NCBI RefSeq assembly: GCF_019021925.1
Contig: NZ_CP058990.1
Span: forward strand, 2,320,001 to 2,384,000
Length of the DNA stretch: 64,000 bases
Reading direction: 5' to 3'
Origin: Cellulophaga sp. HaHaR_3_176
GTDB lineage: Bacteria; Bacteroidota; Bacteroidia; Flavobacteriales; Flavobacteriaceae
The notes beneath the pieces are model-generated. The model saw only the letters and a program-made list of their open reading frames with translations, was not told the DNA's origin and made no database searches. The position numbers and the translations under genes were made by a program. Below are positions 1-9,950 of the stretch, piece by piece. Every line of letters begins with the position of its first letter. Within the stretch, counting starts at the first letter, position 1.

Positions 1-1971
1 AATTGACTCTTCTTCTTTCATAGTCGGTGTACTTAAGCTCAAGTTACTATATTCAAATGTAGTATAACTCAAACCATGACCAAACGGGTATAATGGTGCA
101 TTACTAACATCACTATAATGTGACCAGAAAACAACATCTTCTCCGGGACTTGTTGGTCGCCCTGTATTTTTATAATTGTAATAAATAGGAATTTGACCTA
201 CATTTTTAGGAAATGTCATCGGTAGTTTACCACTTGGGTTGTATGCACCATACAGTACCTCAGCTATAGCATTACCACTTTGAGCACCTAAATGCCAAGC
301 TTCTACAATTGTTGGGATATGTTCTTGTGCCCAGTTAATTGTCAACGGTCTACCGTTCATTAATACTAAAACAATATTTTTATTTACCGCGTATACTTCT
401 TTCAATAACTCCTCTTGTAAGCCTGGGAGATCTAAAGATGTTCTGCTACGTGCTTCTCCTGTTTGAAAGCCGTATTCTCCCAATACCATAATTACAACAT
501 CTTTATTTTTAGCAGCCGCTACAGCCTCCTTCATTCCTGTCCTATCTGTGGTATTAATCTTCGTTTCTAAGACAAATTTATTCTCTCCCGTAGTTAGGTT
601 TACTCCCTTTTGGTAGTCTAAAGTATTCCCTGTATACTTTTTTAAACCTTCTAACACAGAAACCGCAGTATTGTCATCTCCTGCAATTCTCCAACTCCCT
701 AAAGGACTATTTTTATCGGCCGCTAACGGACCAATTAAAGCCATTTTTAAACCTTTCTTCTTTAAAGGAAGAAGCTGGCCTTCATTTTTTAAAAGAACAA
801 TAGACTTCTTAGCAATATCTAATACTGTAGCAATGTTTTCTTTACTCCCTATTACCTCTTTTTCTCGAGATGTATTGCAATATAAATAAGGATCATCAAA
901 AAGACCCAATTCAAACTTTACGCGCAATATTCTTTTTACTGCATCATCAATCTTTGCTACGTCTACCTTACCTTCTGCTACCAATTCTTCTAAGTATTTT
1001 ACATACACATAAGATTCCATGTCCATATCAGAACCTGCATTCAATGCTAAATTCGCCGCTTGTTTTCCGTCTTTTGCGTAGCCATGGGAAATCATCTCGC
1101 TAATTGAACCCCAATCTGAAACCATAAAACCTTTGTAATCCCACTCTTTTTTTAATACTTCACGCTGTAAAAAGGCATTTCCTGTAGCAGGAATACCATT
1201 TAACTCGTTAAAAGCATTCATAAAGGTTTTCACATCTGCTTTAATTGCTGCTTGAAATGGTGGAAAAATAATATTGTATAAGGTTGATGTACCCACATCT
1301 ACCGTGTTATAATCTCTACCTGATTCTGAAAAGCCATAGCCTGCAAAGTGCTTTGCTGTTGCTGCTATTGTATTGGGCGCACTCAAATCATCTCCTTGAA
1401 ATCCCTTTACTCTAGCATAGGCAATCTTACTCCCGAGATACGGGTCTTCGCCTGCTCCTTCCATCACTCTACCCCAACGTGCATCACGAGAAATATCTAC
1501 CATAGGAGCAAAAGTCCAATTAATACCACTGGCTGCTGCTTCTGCTGCGGCAACTTCCGATGATTTTTTTATAGCATCAAGATCCCAACTTGCAGCTTCT
1601 GCTAAAGGAATAGGGCTAATGGTTTTATAGCCGTGTATAACATCAAAACCTATAATTAGCGGTATCCCTAACCTTGTTTCTTCTACTGCTATTTTTTGCA
1701 CTTTACGAACTTCTTCAACTCCGGTAACGTTTAACATTGACCCTACTAAACCGGTTTTAAGGTGTTCGTATTTATTAGCTGCATCACCAGCTTTAGGTAC
1801 GGGGCCCGTTACATTCCAGAACCCATTATATTGATTCATCTGACCAATTTTTTCTTGAAGGGTCATAATAGAAAGTAGTGAATCTACCTTCTGATCAATG
1901 CTTGATTTTTTTCCTTGACTTAGGCCTAGATTGCAAAACAATCCGATACAAATAATCACTTTGAAATTCAT
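1..1971 (-). CDS. bglX: Glycoside hydrolase family 3 beta-glucosidase (3' end cut by window)
   Basis: This is a GH3 exo-acting beta-glucosidase that releases glucose from the non-reducing end of beta-glucan oligosaccharides, most likely in the periplasm. Reading starts at the ATG complement at 1969-1971 and stays open for 657 codons to the window edge, so the C-terminus (expected to carry the fibronectin-III-like domain) is missing. A Sec signal peptide of about 19 residues is visible. The N-terminal barrel contains IPLIIGFDVIHG and the catalytic nucleophile motif GFMVSDWG with Asp286. The second domain has KSIVLLKNEG and LGEYGFQTGEARSR. It is the last gene of the glucan locus visible here and sits behind a strong terminator, so it may have its own promoter. 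The family call is secure. The substrate (laminarin-type oligosaccharide) is inferred from the GH16 neighbour. The symbol is by similarity only. Confidence 0.93.
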   Translation of the reverse strand, partial: MNFKVIICIGLFCNLGLSQGKKSSIDQKVDSLLSIMTLQEKIGQMNQYNGFWNVTGPVPKAGDAANKYEHLKTGLVGSMLNVTGVEEVRKVQKIAVEETRLGIPLIIGFDVIHGYKTISPIPLAEAASWDLDAIKKSSEVAAAEAAASGINWTFAPMVDISRDARWGRVMEGAGEDPYLGSKIAYARVKGFQGDDLSAPNTIAATAKHFAGYGFSESGRDYNTVDVGTSTLYNIIFPPFQAAIKADVKTFMNAFNELNGIPATGNAFLQREVLKKEWDYKGFMVSDWGSISEMISHGYAKDGKQAANLALNAGSDMDMESYVYVKYLEELVAEGKVDVAKIDDAVKRILRVKFELGLFDDPYLYCNTSREKEVIGSKENIATVLDIAKKSIVLLKNEGQLLPLKKKGLKMALIGPLAADKNSPLGSWRIAGDDNTAVSVLEGLKKYTGNTLDYQKGVNLTTGENKFVLETKINTTDRTGMKEAVAAAKNKDVVIMVLGEYGFQTGEARSRTSLDLPGLQEELLKEVYAVNKNIVLVLMNGRPLTINWAQEHIPTIVEAWHLGAQSGNAIAEVLYGAYNPSGKLPMTFPKNVGQIPIYYNYKNTGRPTSPGEDVVFWSHYSDVSNAPLYPFGHGLSYTTFEYSNLSLSTPTMKEEESI

Positions 1972-2000
1972 GTGTTCTAATTTATTATAATAGTACGGTA

Positions 2001-2016
2001 TTTTAGTTAACTAAAA
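2001..2016. repeat. Perfect 16-bp palindrome between the GH16 and GH3 genes
   Basis: The sequence TTTTAGTTAACTAAAA is its own reverse complement. It lies about 30 bases upstream of the GH3 start and overlaps the T-tract of the terminator that follows the GH16 gene. It could be an operator for GH3 or simply a by-product of the AT-rich terminator tail. No second copy was noticed near the susC promoter. Confidence 0.4.
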
Positions 2017-2053
2017 AAAAGGAGTAATCGAGCTATGAATTCTCAATTACTCC
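2013..2053 (-). terminator. Rho-independent terminator after the GH16 gene
   Basis: Reading the minus strand, a 12-bp stem (2042-2053 with 2021-2032, one mismatch) closes a 9-base loop and is followed by an uninterrupted run of eight T. It lies 18 bases past the GH16 stop codon and about 40 bases before the GH3 start, so it should separate or attenuate transcription of GH3 from the rest of the locus. Confidence 0.8.
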
Positions 2054-2070
2054 AACATAAAAAAACTCAA

Positions 2071-3720
2071 TTATTGATATACTCTTACATAATCAATTTC
2101 CATAGTATCTTCTGTAAAAGCTGCATCTATTGTTCCTCCTAGTGTACCTCCCATAGCAATATTCATAATTAAGAACTGATTTTCATCAAAAGGCCATGTT
2201 TGATCATCTTTTACCCCAGGATTATACGTGTAAAAAATAACATCGTCTATTAAGAAAGATATTTCATTTTCAGACCAATTCACAGAATAAATGTGAAACT
2301 CTGATGAAACATTAGTTGCTGTGGTTTCTCCTTTATTTATTGTATTTCCAAAACTAGATGGCGTATGAATAGCAGATTGCACAACATTTAGGTTATTTCC
2401 AACATGCTCCATGATATCTATTTCTCCGCTAGCAGGCCATCCTACGGTTTCAAAGTTTGATCCTAACATCCACAATGCTGGCCATGTACCAGCAGCCTGT
2501 GGCAACTTAGCTCTTATATCTACCCTTCCGTATGTAAAATCAAAAAGTCCTTGAGATTTTAAACGCGCAGAAGTATAATCGCTTCCATTGAAGGTTTCTG
2601 CTTTCGCTATAATTTTTAGAGTACCGTCAGAAACTACAGCATTATCAGTGCTATTGGTATAGTACTGAGATTCATTATTACCCCAGCCTCCAGCTCCGAT
2701 GTCATAGGTCCAATTGGCAGCATTAGGTGTTCCATCCACATCAAAATCATCAGACCAAATTAAATTGGTGTACGTAACATCTACAGAGGAAGGTTCCTGC
2801 ACTACACCTTCATCATCAGCAGTTAAAATAAACCACCAGTTAAATTCATTATTACCATCAGTAGTGGTAAGAATCATTTCATTTGCTGTTCTGCTAAAAA
2901 TTCTGTAATTATGGTCACCTCCTGTGTAATACCCTAAAAAAGCAGTACCTCCTAAACTTAAGGTTTCTAATCCATCAGGAGCAGAAAGAGTCCATTGGTT
3001 TGAATAATCAGCATATGGGTAATTTTCAATATCTGATCCGTTAGGCTCTTCATTATGAGCACCAAGTTCATCTACTAAATTAATTCTTCCAACTATAGTT
3101 CCACTTGTATTTTCAGTAGGGTCATCATTTACGCTATTCGTAATATGAGTAAAACTACCATCGCTATTAAAAATATAACGATCATCATACATACCTGTAG
3201 CAGATTTTTCATTTGCTGTTGCACTGTACCATTCTGCTGGAATATTGCCTCCTACAGGGCCAAGTCCGAAATGTCCACCAGATTCTGCTTTAATTCGCCA
3301 GGTTCTAGCCCCATCTGCTACCAACATTTGCAATAAATCTTCTGGAGCAGAATACGAGGCAAAAACGTCTAAATCTAACAAATAACTTGTAGACAAGCCT
3401 GCACTACCAACTGCAATTACAGTAACGGTATAGGTGTTTAGCCCAGTAGTACTAAAATTATAAGTTTTAGACCCTGAAGGTATAGCCTCCCTATTACCGT
3501 TATAAACAAACTGATAAGAGATAGCATCATCTGCTGTAGCTGTTAAATTTACAGTACCACTACCATCGCCATTTGGATTATCTGCATCTGCACCCACCAA
3601 CTCAACAGATACTTGCAAGTTAGATGGCGCTACTATAACATCTAAATCAGGTTCATCTTCTTGACAACCTAACAAGATTAAGCCAAAAACACTTAATAGA
3701 ATTATTTTTATATTTTTCAT
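2071..3720 (-). CDS. Surface lipoprotein GH16 endo-beta-glucanase (laminarinase-like)
   Basis: A 549-residue endo-acting beta-glucanase, probably cutting beta-1,3-glucan at the cell surface. A lipoprotein signal ends at LLGC (Cys19), followed by QEDEPD, an acidic stretch like the Bacteroidota lipoprotein export signal. A PKD/Ig-like domain spans roughly residues 30-118. A beta-sandwich module at about 134-300 resembles the repeats of the neighbouring lipoprotein. The C-terminal GH16 domain covers roughly residues 318-549. The GH16 catalytic signature GEIDIMEH is intact, with Glu433 (nucleophile), Asp435 and Glu438 (acid/base). It lies 18 bases after the upstream lipoprotein gene and ends the main transcription unit at a terminator. 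The GH16 family is certain. Laminarin as substrate is inferred from the GH3 partner and common Flavobacteriia loci. Confidence 0.93.
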   Translation of the reverse strand: MKNIKIILLSVFGLILLGCQEDEPDLDVIVAPSNLQVSVELVGADADNPNGDGSGTVNLTATADDAISYQFVYNGNREAIPSGSKTYNFSTTGLNTYTVTVIAVGSAGLSTSYLLDLDVFASYSAPEDLLQMLVADGARTWRIKAESGGHFGLGPVGGNIPAEWYSATANEKSATGMYDDRYIFNSDGSFTHITNSVNDDPTENTSGTIVGRINLVDELGAHNEEPNGSDIENYPYADYSNQWTLSAPDGLETLSLGGTAFLGYYTGGDHNYRIFSRTANEMILTTTDGNNEFNWWFILTADDEGVVQEPSSVDVTYTNLIWSDDFDVDGTPNAANWTYDIGAGGWGNNESQYYTNSTDNAVVSDGTLKIIAKAETFNGSDYTSARLKSQGLFDFTYGRVDIRAKLPQAAGTWPALWMLGSNFETVGWPASGEIDIMEHVGNNLNVVQSAIHTPSSFGNTINKGETTATNVSSEFHIYSVNWSENEISFLIDDVIFYTYNPGVKDDQTWPFDENQFLIMNIAMGGTLGGTIDAAFTEDTMEIDYVRVYQ

Positions 3721-3738
3721 AATAATAGCTTTTTCTTA

Positions 3739-5337
3739 TTAATCTTTTACAAGCTTGAATTGCCAAAAAACACCAGAACCTGTTCCTGTCTCAATCACTA
3801 CACTCATCGTATTATTATCTATAAATGTAGCATTATAAACAATTGAACTAGGCGCATCTTCTGGAGCGGCTAACTCACCTGTATTTGTTCCTTTCGCAAG
3901 TGCAATATATGCTCCAATGCCATTTATAGTAATAGTACCTGCAGACTCATCATAAGCATAAGTAGCAGACGCAGTACCATCATGAGGCGCTACTGAAGCT
4001 CCACAAGAATCAGAACCACCTTGCCAGCCTTCAATCCAAGTTTCCGTCCCTAAATTCACAGAATAACTATCATCAGATCCAAAAATATATTCATCATCTA
4101 TTAAACAAGCACGATCAATAATTCCTTGATCATCTAAAGAAAACCAACTCACATCTCCAATAGCAGGACCAACCCCATAAGAGCCTGATTCTGATGCTAT
4201 CCTCCATGTACCAATAATTGGAGAAACAACTTTTTTAACTAATTTAAATTGCCAAAAAACACCCTCAGTAGTTTCTAAATAAACGTTCATAGTGTTTTTA
4301 TCATCAGATAAAGAAACTGTGTACGTAATTGAATTTGGAGCATCAGCAGGTGCGCTTAATTCTCCATTATTAGTTCCTTTAGCTAAAGCTATATAAGCTC
4401 CAGTTCCTGTAATGGTAATTGAACTAGATGCATCATCATAACTATACGTTGCTGAGGCAGAACCATCGTGTGGCGCTACAGGAGTTCCACAAGCATCTGT
4501 GCCGCCTTGCCAAGCTTCAATCCATGTTTCAGAACCTAAAATAGTACTAAATGTACCACCTGATCCAAAAACATACTCGTCATCAATAAAACATGCTCTA
4601 TCTTCAATACCTTGTGCATCTAATGAAAACCAACTAACGTCTCCAATAGCAGGACCTACTCCAAAAGAACCTGCCTCTGATGCAAGAACCCAAGTACCTA
4701 TAAAATCTTCTGAAGTTGCAGAAACAGGGTCGCTTATGCTCACTGTATCTTCATATTCAATAGTGGTGGCACTAGCACCTTTAGCGATAACTCTAATGGT
4801 ATAATCTCCTGCAGCTGCATAAGTATATGTAGCCACTTCACCTGCCATAATCGTAGTTGCCTCTTCTTCCAATGCTTCTCCAAAATAAACATCAAAAACG
4901 GTAGCATCATCTGCAGTAGGAGTAACACTCACCTCATAATTATTAACTACAATTATATCAGCTGATAAATTTGACGGTGGGGTAAAAGAAATTGAAACAT
5001 TTCTATTAAACTCACTAGTAAGACCTGAAGCACTTAAAGCTACTACTCTTAAAACATACTCACCTTCTTCATAAATATGTGAAACTTCTTGCCCTGGAGC
5101 AGCATCTGTAGGTGTTTCTTCTTCAACATCACCAAAATAAACTTGAAAGGCTGTTACACCTTCTGCTGTTGGTGTAAGTGTTACAGTGCCCGTATCATCA
5201 TTAGATATATTAAATGACGCAGCTACATTGGTTGGAGCTGATACCTCATTAAAAGCATATGAAACTTCATCATCTGCACAAGAATTAAGTGCTATTACTG
5301 TTAAAAAGCAAATAACTAAATTTTTTATAATCTTCAT
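3739..5337 (-). CDS. PUL surface glycan-binding lipoprotein with a duplicated C-terminal module
   Basis: This 532-residue lipoprotein sits between susD and the GH16 gene, where SusE/SusF-type glycan-binding proteins are usually encoded. I chose the ATG at 5335-5337 because it gives a clean signal peptide ending in ALNSC followed by ADDE, an export-type acidic motif. The upstream in-frame start at 5379 would overlap susD. Two PKD/Ig-like domains are followed by two copies of a ~158-residue module, at about residues 212-370 and 374-532. Both copies share GVGPAIGDVSWFSLD, RAC.IDDEY, GGTDACG or GGSDSCG, and a terminal FWQFKLVK. The GH16 protein carries a more distant copy. No catalytic motif is seen. 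Surface binding of the target glucan is inferred from position and architecture. Confidence 0.82.
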   Translation of the reverse strand: MKIIKNLVICFLTVIALNSCADDEVSYAFNEVSAPTNVAASFNISNDDTGTVTLTPTAEGVTAFQVYFGDVEEETPTDAAPGQEVSHIYEEGEYVLRVVALSASGLTSEFNRNVSISFTPPSNLSADIIVVNNYEVSVTPTADDATVFDVYFGEALEEEATTIMAGEVATYTYAAAGDYTIRVIAKGASATTIEYEDTVSISDPVSATSEDFIGTWVLASEAGSFGVGPAIGDVSWFSLDAQGIEDRACFIDDEYVFGSGGTFSTILGSETWIEAWQGGTDACGTPVAPHDGSASATYSYDDASSSITITGTGAYIALAKGTNNGELSAPADAPNSITYTVSLSDDKNTMNVYLETTEGVFWQFKLVKKVVSPIIGTWRIASESGSYGVGPAIGDVSWFSLDDQGIIDRACLIDDEYIFGSDDSYSVNLGTETWIEGWQGGSDSCGASVAPHDGTASATYAYDESAGTITINGIGAYIALAKGTNTGELAAPEDAPSSIVYNATFIDNNTMSVVIETGTGSGVFWQFKLVKD

Positions 5338-5354
5338 TTTTACAATTTTTTTTA

Positions 5355-6833
5355 TTAATATCCTGGGTTTTGCTCCCAACGGTTTCCTGACAATTCTATT
5401 TCTATAGATGGGATAGGAAATAATTCATGCTTCCCTGCTTGAAATCCATCTATTTCTTGAGCTGCTCTTCCTGTTCTTACTAGATCGAAAAAACGATGCC
5501 CTTCTCCTACTAACTCTACCCTTCTTTCTTGATAAATTGCTGTAGTTAAACTTGAACCTGTCATAGTAACGTCATCCAAATTTGCTCTTTCTCGTACTCG
5601 ATTTAAATATATAAGTGCACGTGTATCGCTAATATTACCCCTATTTAAAGCTTCAGCTGCCATTAATAAAACGTCGGCAAAACGTATAGCTCTATAGTTA
5701 TTTGGGTTCGTTAAATTTGCATCACCTGTATTAGAATCTTCAGCTGCATCTAATCTTGGAAGGTATTTTCTGTTGAAATATCCAGTATGCTCATTACCTG
5801 TTCCAAAAGTTGCACCGGTTTCTTCTGCCCATGCATCAATATCTAGTATTGCAATATCTCTTCGTGTATCTCCCTCTTCAAAAGCATCGTAAGCTTCTTG
5901 AGTTGGTATATTAAAGCTAAATCCTGATTCAAAACCAGGGCCAGCATAATTTCTAATTCCATTAAACCCCACAGCAACATTACCTTCACTACACTGTAAG
6001 CACTCAAAACCAGCACCTTCTTTGTCCGTATATTGTACTTCGAAAACAGATTCTATATTATTCTCATTATTTAATTCGAACATGGTACTGTAATCTTCTA
6101 AAAGATCATAAGGACCATTATTTATTAATTCCTCTAACACGTTTGCTGCTTCTGTAAACTTATCTTGATATAAATAAGCTTTTCCTAAAAGTGCCTGTGC
6201 TGCTCCTTTAGTAATTCTTCCTTGTTGTGTTTGAGTATACGGTAAATTATCTGCTGCATATTGTAAATCAATTTCAATTTGAGCATAAATTTCAGTAACT
6301 GATGTTCTCTCTACTAAGTATTGATCGCCAAATAATAATCGTTGATCTACAGCTAAAGGAACATCTCCGAACCATTTTACTAATTCAAAATAATAATAAG
6401 CTCTCAAAAAGGTAGCTTCTGCTAAAAGAGCCTCTTTTCCTGTAAAATCAGTTTTATCTTTAAATTCTAAAACATAATTAGCGCGGTTAACTCCGGCAAA
6501 CATCCATCCCCAAATACTTTCTAATTGTACATTTAAAGAGGTATGTAACATATCATCTATTTGCTGTATGCCTATTACATCTGTAGCACTTTCGCCACCT
6601 GCCAAGGTATTATCCGAAGCAATTTCTCCTAACATTACATTAAGATATGTAGATTGAAGTAAATCATAAGCGCCAGTTAAAGCTGATTGATAATCTTCTT
6701 CTGAATTGAAAAAATCTTCTGAATTTTCATCTTCTGATTCAACATTTACAAAGTCATCACTACATGATATAGAAAATATCAGAATAACAGCAAACGCAAT
6801 AACGTGTTTTAAAAAAGTGTTTTTTATCATCAT
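5355..6833 (-). CDS. susD: SusD/RagB-family nutrient-binding outer-membrane lipoprotein
   Basis: A 492-residue SusD-like lipoprotein that forms the lid of the SusC transporter and captures oligosaccharide at the cell surface. The signal peptide ends in SISC followed by SDDF, an acidic export signal. Family features include the TPR-like N-terminal half (TFLRAYYYFELVKWFGDVPL, ALLGKAYLYQDKF) and the C-terminal region with NYRAIRFADVLLMAAEALN and a final RWEQNPGY. The length is typical. It starts four bases after the susC stop codon (ATG at 6833, with a second ATG at 6830), so the two are co-transcribed and probably co-translated. The symbol marks family membership rather than orthology to the starch system. 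Confidence 0.95.
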   Translation of the reverse strand: MMIKNTFLKHVIAFAVILIFSISCSDDFVNVESEDENSEDFFNSEEDYQSALTGAYDLLQSTYLNVMLGEIASDNTLAGGESATDVIGIQQIDDMLHTSLNVQLESIWGWMFAGVNRANYVLEFKDKTDFTGKEALLAEATFLRAYYYFELVKWFGDVPLAVDQRLLFGDQYLVERTSVTEIYAQIEIDLQYAADNLPYTQTQQGRITKGAAQALLGKAYLYQDKFTEAANVLEELINNGPYDLLEDYSTMFELNNENNIESVFEVQYTDKEGAGFECLQCSEGNVAVGFNGIRNYAGPGFESGFSFNIPTQEAYDAFEEGDTRRDIAILDIDAWAEETGATFGTGNEHTGYFNRKYLPRLDAAEDSNTGDANLTNPNNYRAIRFADVLLMAAEALNRGNISDTRALIYLNRVRERANLDDVTMTGSSLTTAIYQERRVELVGEGHRFFDLVRTGRAAQEIDGFQAGKHELFPIPSIEIELSGNRWEQNPGY

Positions 6834-6837
6834 TACA

Positions 6838-9800
6838 TTAAAATTTAAGGTTTAAACCTAATAAGTAGGTACGTGGTACTGGGTAAAATCCTGAATCAAA
6901 TCCTGAACCTATTGGATCTCCAGAAGATGCTGATGGATCGAACCCTTTATATTTAGAAAAAGTAAAAAGATTACTCGCAGAGACATATAAACGTAATTTA
7001 TTTATACCCATATCTTTAATACCCTCGCTATTTAAAGAATATCCTAATTGCATGTTCTGCGCTCTAACAAAAGAGCCATCTTCTACATAAAAATCTGAAA
7101 ATAAAATATTTGAAGTTGCTCCGTTTGTTACCCTTGGATATGTATTAGTACTCCCTTCTCCTGTCCATCTATTTAAAGCATACACAGACTGATTTGTAAT
7201 TGGATTATTTCTGTCGTAATTTCTAACAATATCATTACCTATTGACGCAAAAACATAAGTTTGGAAATCAAAATTCTTATAATCAAATGAAATATTTAAA
7301 CCCATTGTAAAATCAGGAATCGGATTTCCAAGATTGGTGCTGTCATCAAAATCTATAGTTCCATCTCCGTTTACATCAACGAAACGAATATCTCCAGGAG
7401 CTGCCTCTGAACCAAGGCCTATTTGACTTGGATGTGCATCTACTTCTGCTTGGTTTTGAAAAATACCATCTGTTTTGAGTCCGTAAAAATATCCTATAGG
7501 CAGACCAGCTTCCATACGAGAAACGCCTGATTGGCCTATTCCAAAGCTACCGCCTTGCTCATACCCTATTCCATTTTCAACACTTAATACTTCGTTTTCT
7601 AAATATGTGAAATTATAATTAATTCCAAATCTAAAATTTTCTGAGTATGGTGTTTCATAACCAATAGCAAACTCAAAGCCACTATTTCGTACAGAACCAG
7701 CATTGGCAATAGGATTTCCTGCACCTGGCGCAGAGGTCCCTAAAACACCTGAAGATTCTACTACTAGCAGTAAATTATCTGTTTGTTTATTGAAATAATC
7801 TGCAGTAATATTAATTGTATTGTTAAATAATTTAGCATCTAAACCAATATCTAAGGTAGTCTGTTCTTCCCATTGTATTTCTGGATTAGAAACTCTACCT
7901 ACCGCTTGTCCAAAAACTAATTCATTATCAAATACATAAGTACCTTCACCCGACAATAAAGAAACAAATCCAAACCCAGGTATTCTATCGTTACCTAAGA
8001 CTCCATAAGATGCTCTTAACTTAACAAAATTTAGCACGTTACTCTCTTTAAAGAAATCCTCATCAGATACTACCCAACCTAAAGAACCTGAAGGAAAGTA
8101 ACCAAATTTGTTCTCTGGACCAAATGCTGTAGAACCATCTCTTCTTACTACAGCAGATAGCAAATATTTTCCTTTATAATTGTATTGCATTCTAGCAAAA
8201 TAAGAGAGTAACCTAGAGTCATATAATCTGTTTGCACGTGTTACAAAAGAATCGTTAAATAAAGTTGCTGTTTCTAAATTAGGATCAGACAATGTGGTAT
8301 TTGTAACACCTTCATAAGTTCCGCCATATTCATCTGCCGTAGTTTTGAATACAGAAGTACCTAATGTAACTTTTAAATCATGAACCTCATTGAAAACCTT
8401 ATCATAATCAATATAGGCATCAAAAGTATAATCTCTATAAAATTGATTAGATACAACGTAAGAAGCAGTTGTTCTATCAAACACTGTATTATTTCCTACA
8501 TTCCCAAAATCTGAAATTGGAAAATAAGCTGAATAATCTATCTCTGAATAGTTCCACTGATAATTAGAAGTTATTTTGAAATTATTTAAAAAAGAATAAT
8601 CTAAACCAAAAACTCCACTGATTTTATCAATTTTTGTTCTGTTAAAAGTATTCTTTGATTGCGCTAATGGGTTTATTACCTCAATTGGATGCCCAACTGC
8701 TCTGGTATAACTTCCATCAATATCTGTTGCACTTAATATAGGTGAAATATTTAATGCATTAAATAATACAGAACCCAGACCTCCCTCAGCAAGTATTTTT
8801 CTTAGTGTACCTGTGTAAATTAAATTTGCCTTAAAATTTAAACCATCAAACAATTCTGTATTAAAATTAGCCCTTGTATTATAACGTGTAAAATTAGCTT
8901 TAGGACCACCAATAATACCATCTTGTGTGAGTACAGATGAACCAAAAGAATATCGAGATTTTTCAGTACCTCCACTAACTGTTAAATTATGATTGAAAAT
9001 AGGAGCATTTTGAAAAACCTCGTCTTGCCAATCTGTACCAGTACCTAATATTGCTAAATTAGGATATGGAATAGATTGCCCATTTGCCGCAGCTGCCTCA
9101 TTTTTTATAACACCATATTCTGTGGCATTTAATAAAGGTAATTTTCTTGTAGTTTGCTGAAAACCACCATAAGTATCATAAGAAAATTGTAATGGTGTTG
9201 ACTTTTTTCCTGTTTTTGTAGTAATTAAAATAACTCCATTTGCTGCTCTTACCCCATATATACCAGCTGTAGCATCTTTTAAAACATTGATACTTTCAAT
9301 ATCTCCAGGGTTTACAACACTCAAATCTTCAATAACGTTTCCATCAACTAAAATTAATGGGTTATTATTTCCATTAGTTGAAACACCTCTAATTCTAATA
9401 TTTGATGCGCTACCAGGAGAGCCTGATTGAGAAGTAATATTCACTCCTGCAACTTGCCCCTGTAAAGCTTGCTCAATACGTGTTGGTTTTAACTGCTCAA
9501 TTGTCTCTGCTCCGATAACTGTTACAGCACCCGTAATTTCTTTTTTGGTCTGAGTTCCATACCCTATTACTACTACCTCATTTAAAGCACTAACGTCCTC
9601 ATTTAATAAAATGGTAATAAAATTAGAATCTTTAATAAAAAATTCTTTAGTGGCATACCCTATGTATGAAACCACAAGTACATCTCCTACTTTTAATTTA
9701 TCGACGGTAAAATTACCATCAAAATCTGTTGTAGTTCCTCGTGTCTGATTTTTCACAACCACATTAACCCCTGGCAAAACATCATTTATACTGGCATCTT

Positions 9801-9885
9801 TTACAGTACCCTTTACTGTAAATTCTTGAGCCCAAGAAGTTGTGGTTAAAAAAATTGCTAAGAGCAACAAAAATATGTTTTTCAT
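6838..9885 (-). CDS. susC: SusC/RagA-family TonB-dependent outer-membrane transporter
   Basis: A 1015-residue TonB-dependent transporter for glycan import. I chose the ATG at 9883-9885, which gives a signal peptide ending in SWAQ; the longer frame to 9948 adds an unlikely 21-residue extension. A carboxypeptidase-regulatory-like beta-sandwich (about residues 22-95) precedes the TonB-box region LNEVVVIGYG and the plug (KKEITGAVTVIGAETIEQL, IRIRGVSTNGNNNPLILVDG). A long beta-barrel ends in YLLGLNLKF with a terminal aromatic residue. It is the first structural gene of the locus and lies 228 bases downstream of the regulator gene. Substrate specificity is inferred from the GH16 and GH3 genes in the same unit. 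Confidence 0.96.
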   Translation of the reverse strand: MKNIFLLLLAIFLTTTSWAQEFTVKGTVKDASINDVLPGVNVVVKNQTRGTTTDFDGNFTVDKLKVGDVLVVSYIGYATKEFFIKDSNFITILLNEDVSALNEVVVIGYGTQTKKEITGAVTVIGAETIEQLKPTRIEQALQGQVAGVNITSQSGSPGSASNIRIRGVSTNGNNNPLILVDGNVIEDLSVVNPGDIESINVLKDATAGIYGVRAANGVILITTKTGKKSTPLQFSYDTYGGFQQTTRKLPLLNATEYGVIKNEAAAANGQSIPYPNLAILGTGTDWQDEVFQNAPIFNHNLTVSGGTEKSRYSFGSSVLTQDGIIGGPKANFTRYNTRANFNTELFDGLNFKANLIYTGTLRKILAEGGLGSVLFNALNISPILSATDIDGSYTRAVGHPIEVINPLAQSKNTFNRTKIDKISGVFGLDYSFLNNFKITSNYQWNYSEIDYSAYFPISDFGNVGNNTVFDRTTASYVVSNQFYRDYTFDAYIDYDKVFNEVHDLKVTLGTSVFKTTADEYGGTYEGVTNTTLSDPNLETATLFNDSFVTRANRLYDSRLLSYFARMQYNYKGKYLLSAVVRRDGSTAFGPENKFGYFPSGSLGWVVSDEDFFKESNVLNFVKLRASYGVLGNDRIPGFGFVSLLSGEGTYVFDNELVFGQAVGRVSNPEIQWEEQTTLDIGLDAKLFNNTINITADYFNKQTDNLLLVVESSGVLGTSAPGAGNPIANAGSVRNSGFEFAIGYETPYSENFRFGINYNFTYLENEVLSVENGIGYEQGGSFGIGQSGVSRMEAGLPIGYFYGLKTDGIFQNQAEVDAHPSQIGLGSEAAPGDIRFVDVNGDGTIDFDDSTNLGNPIPDFTMGLNISFDYKNFDFQTYVFASIGNDIVRNYDRNNPITNQSVYALNRWTGEGSTNTYPRVTNGATSNILFSDFYVEDGSFVRAQNMQLGYSLNSEGIKDMGINKLRLYVSASNLFTFSKYKGFDPSASSGDPIGSGFDSGFYPVPRTYLLGLNLKF

Positions 9886-9950
9886 TATGTTGAGTTTTAG
9901 AATTACGAATTTAAAAAGACATATTTTATCATTATAATAATATACCACAA

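Noticed and set aside
9886..9948. 21-residue N-terminal extension of SusC
   Set aside because: Hides the signal peptide; the ATG at 9885 gives a normal Sec signal.
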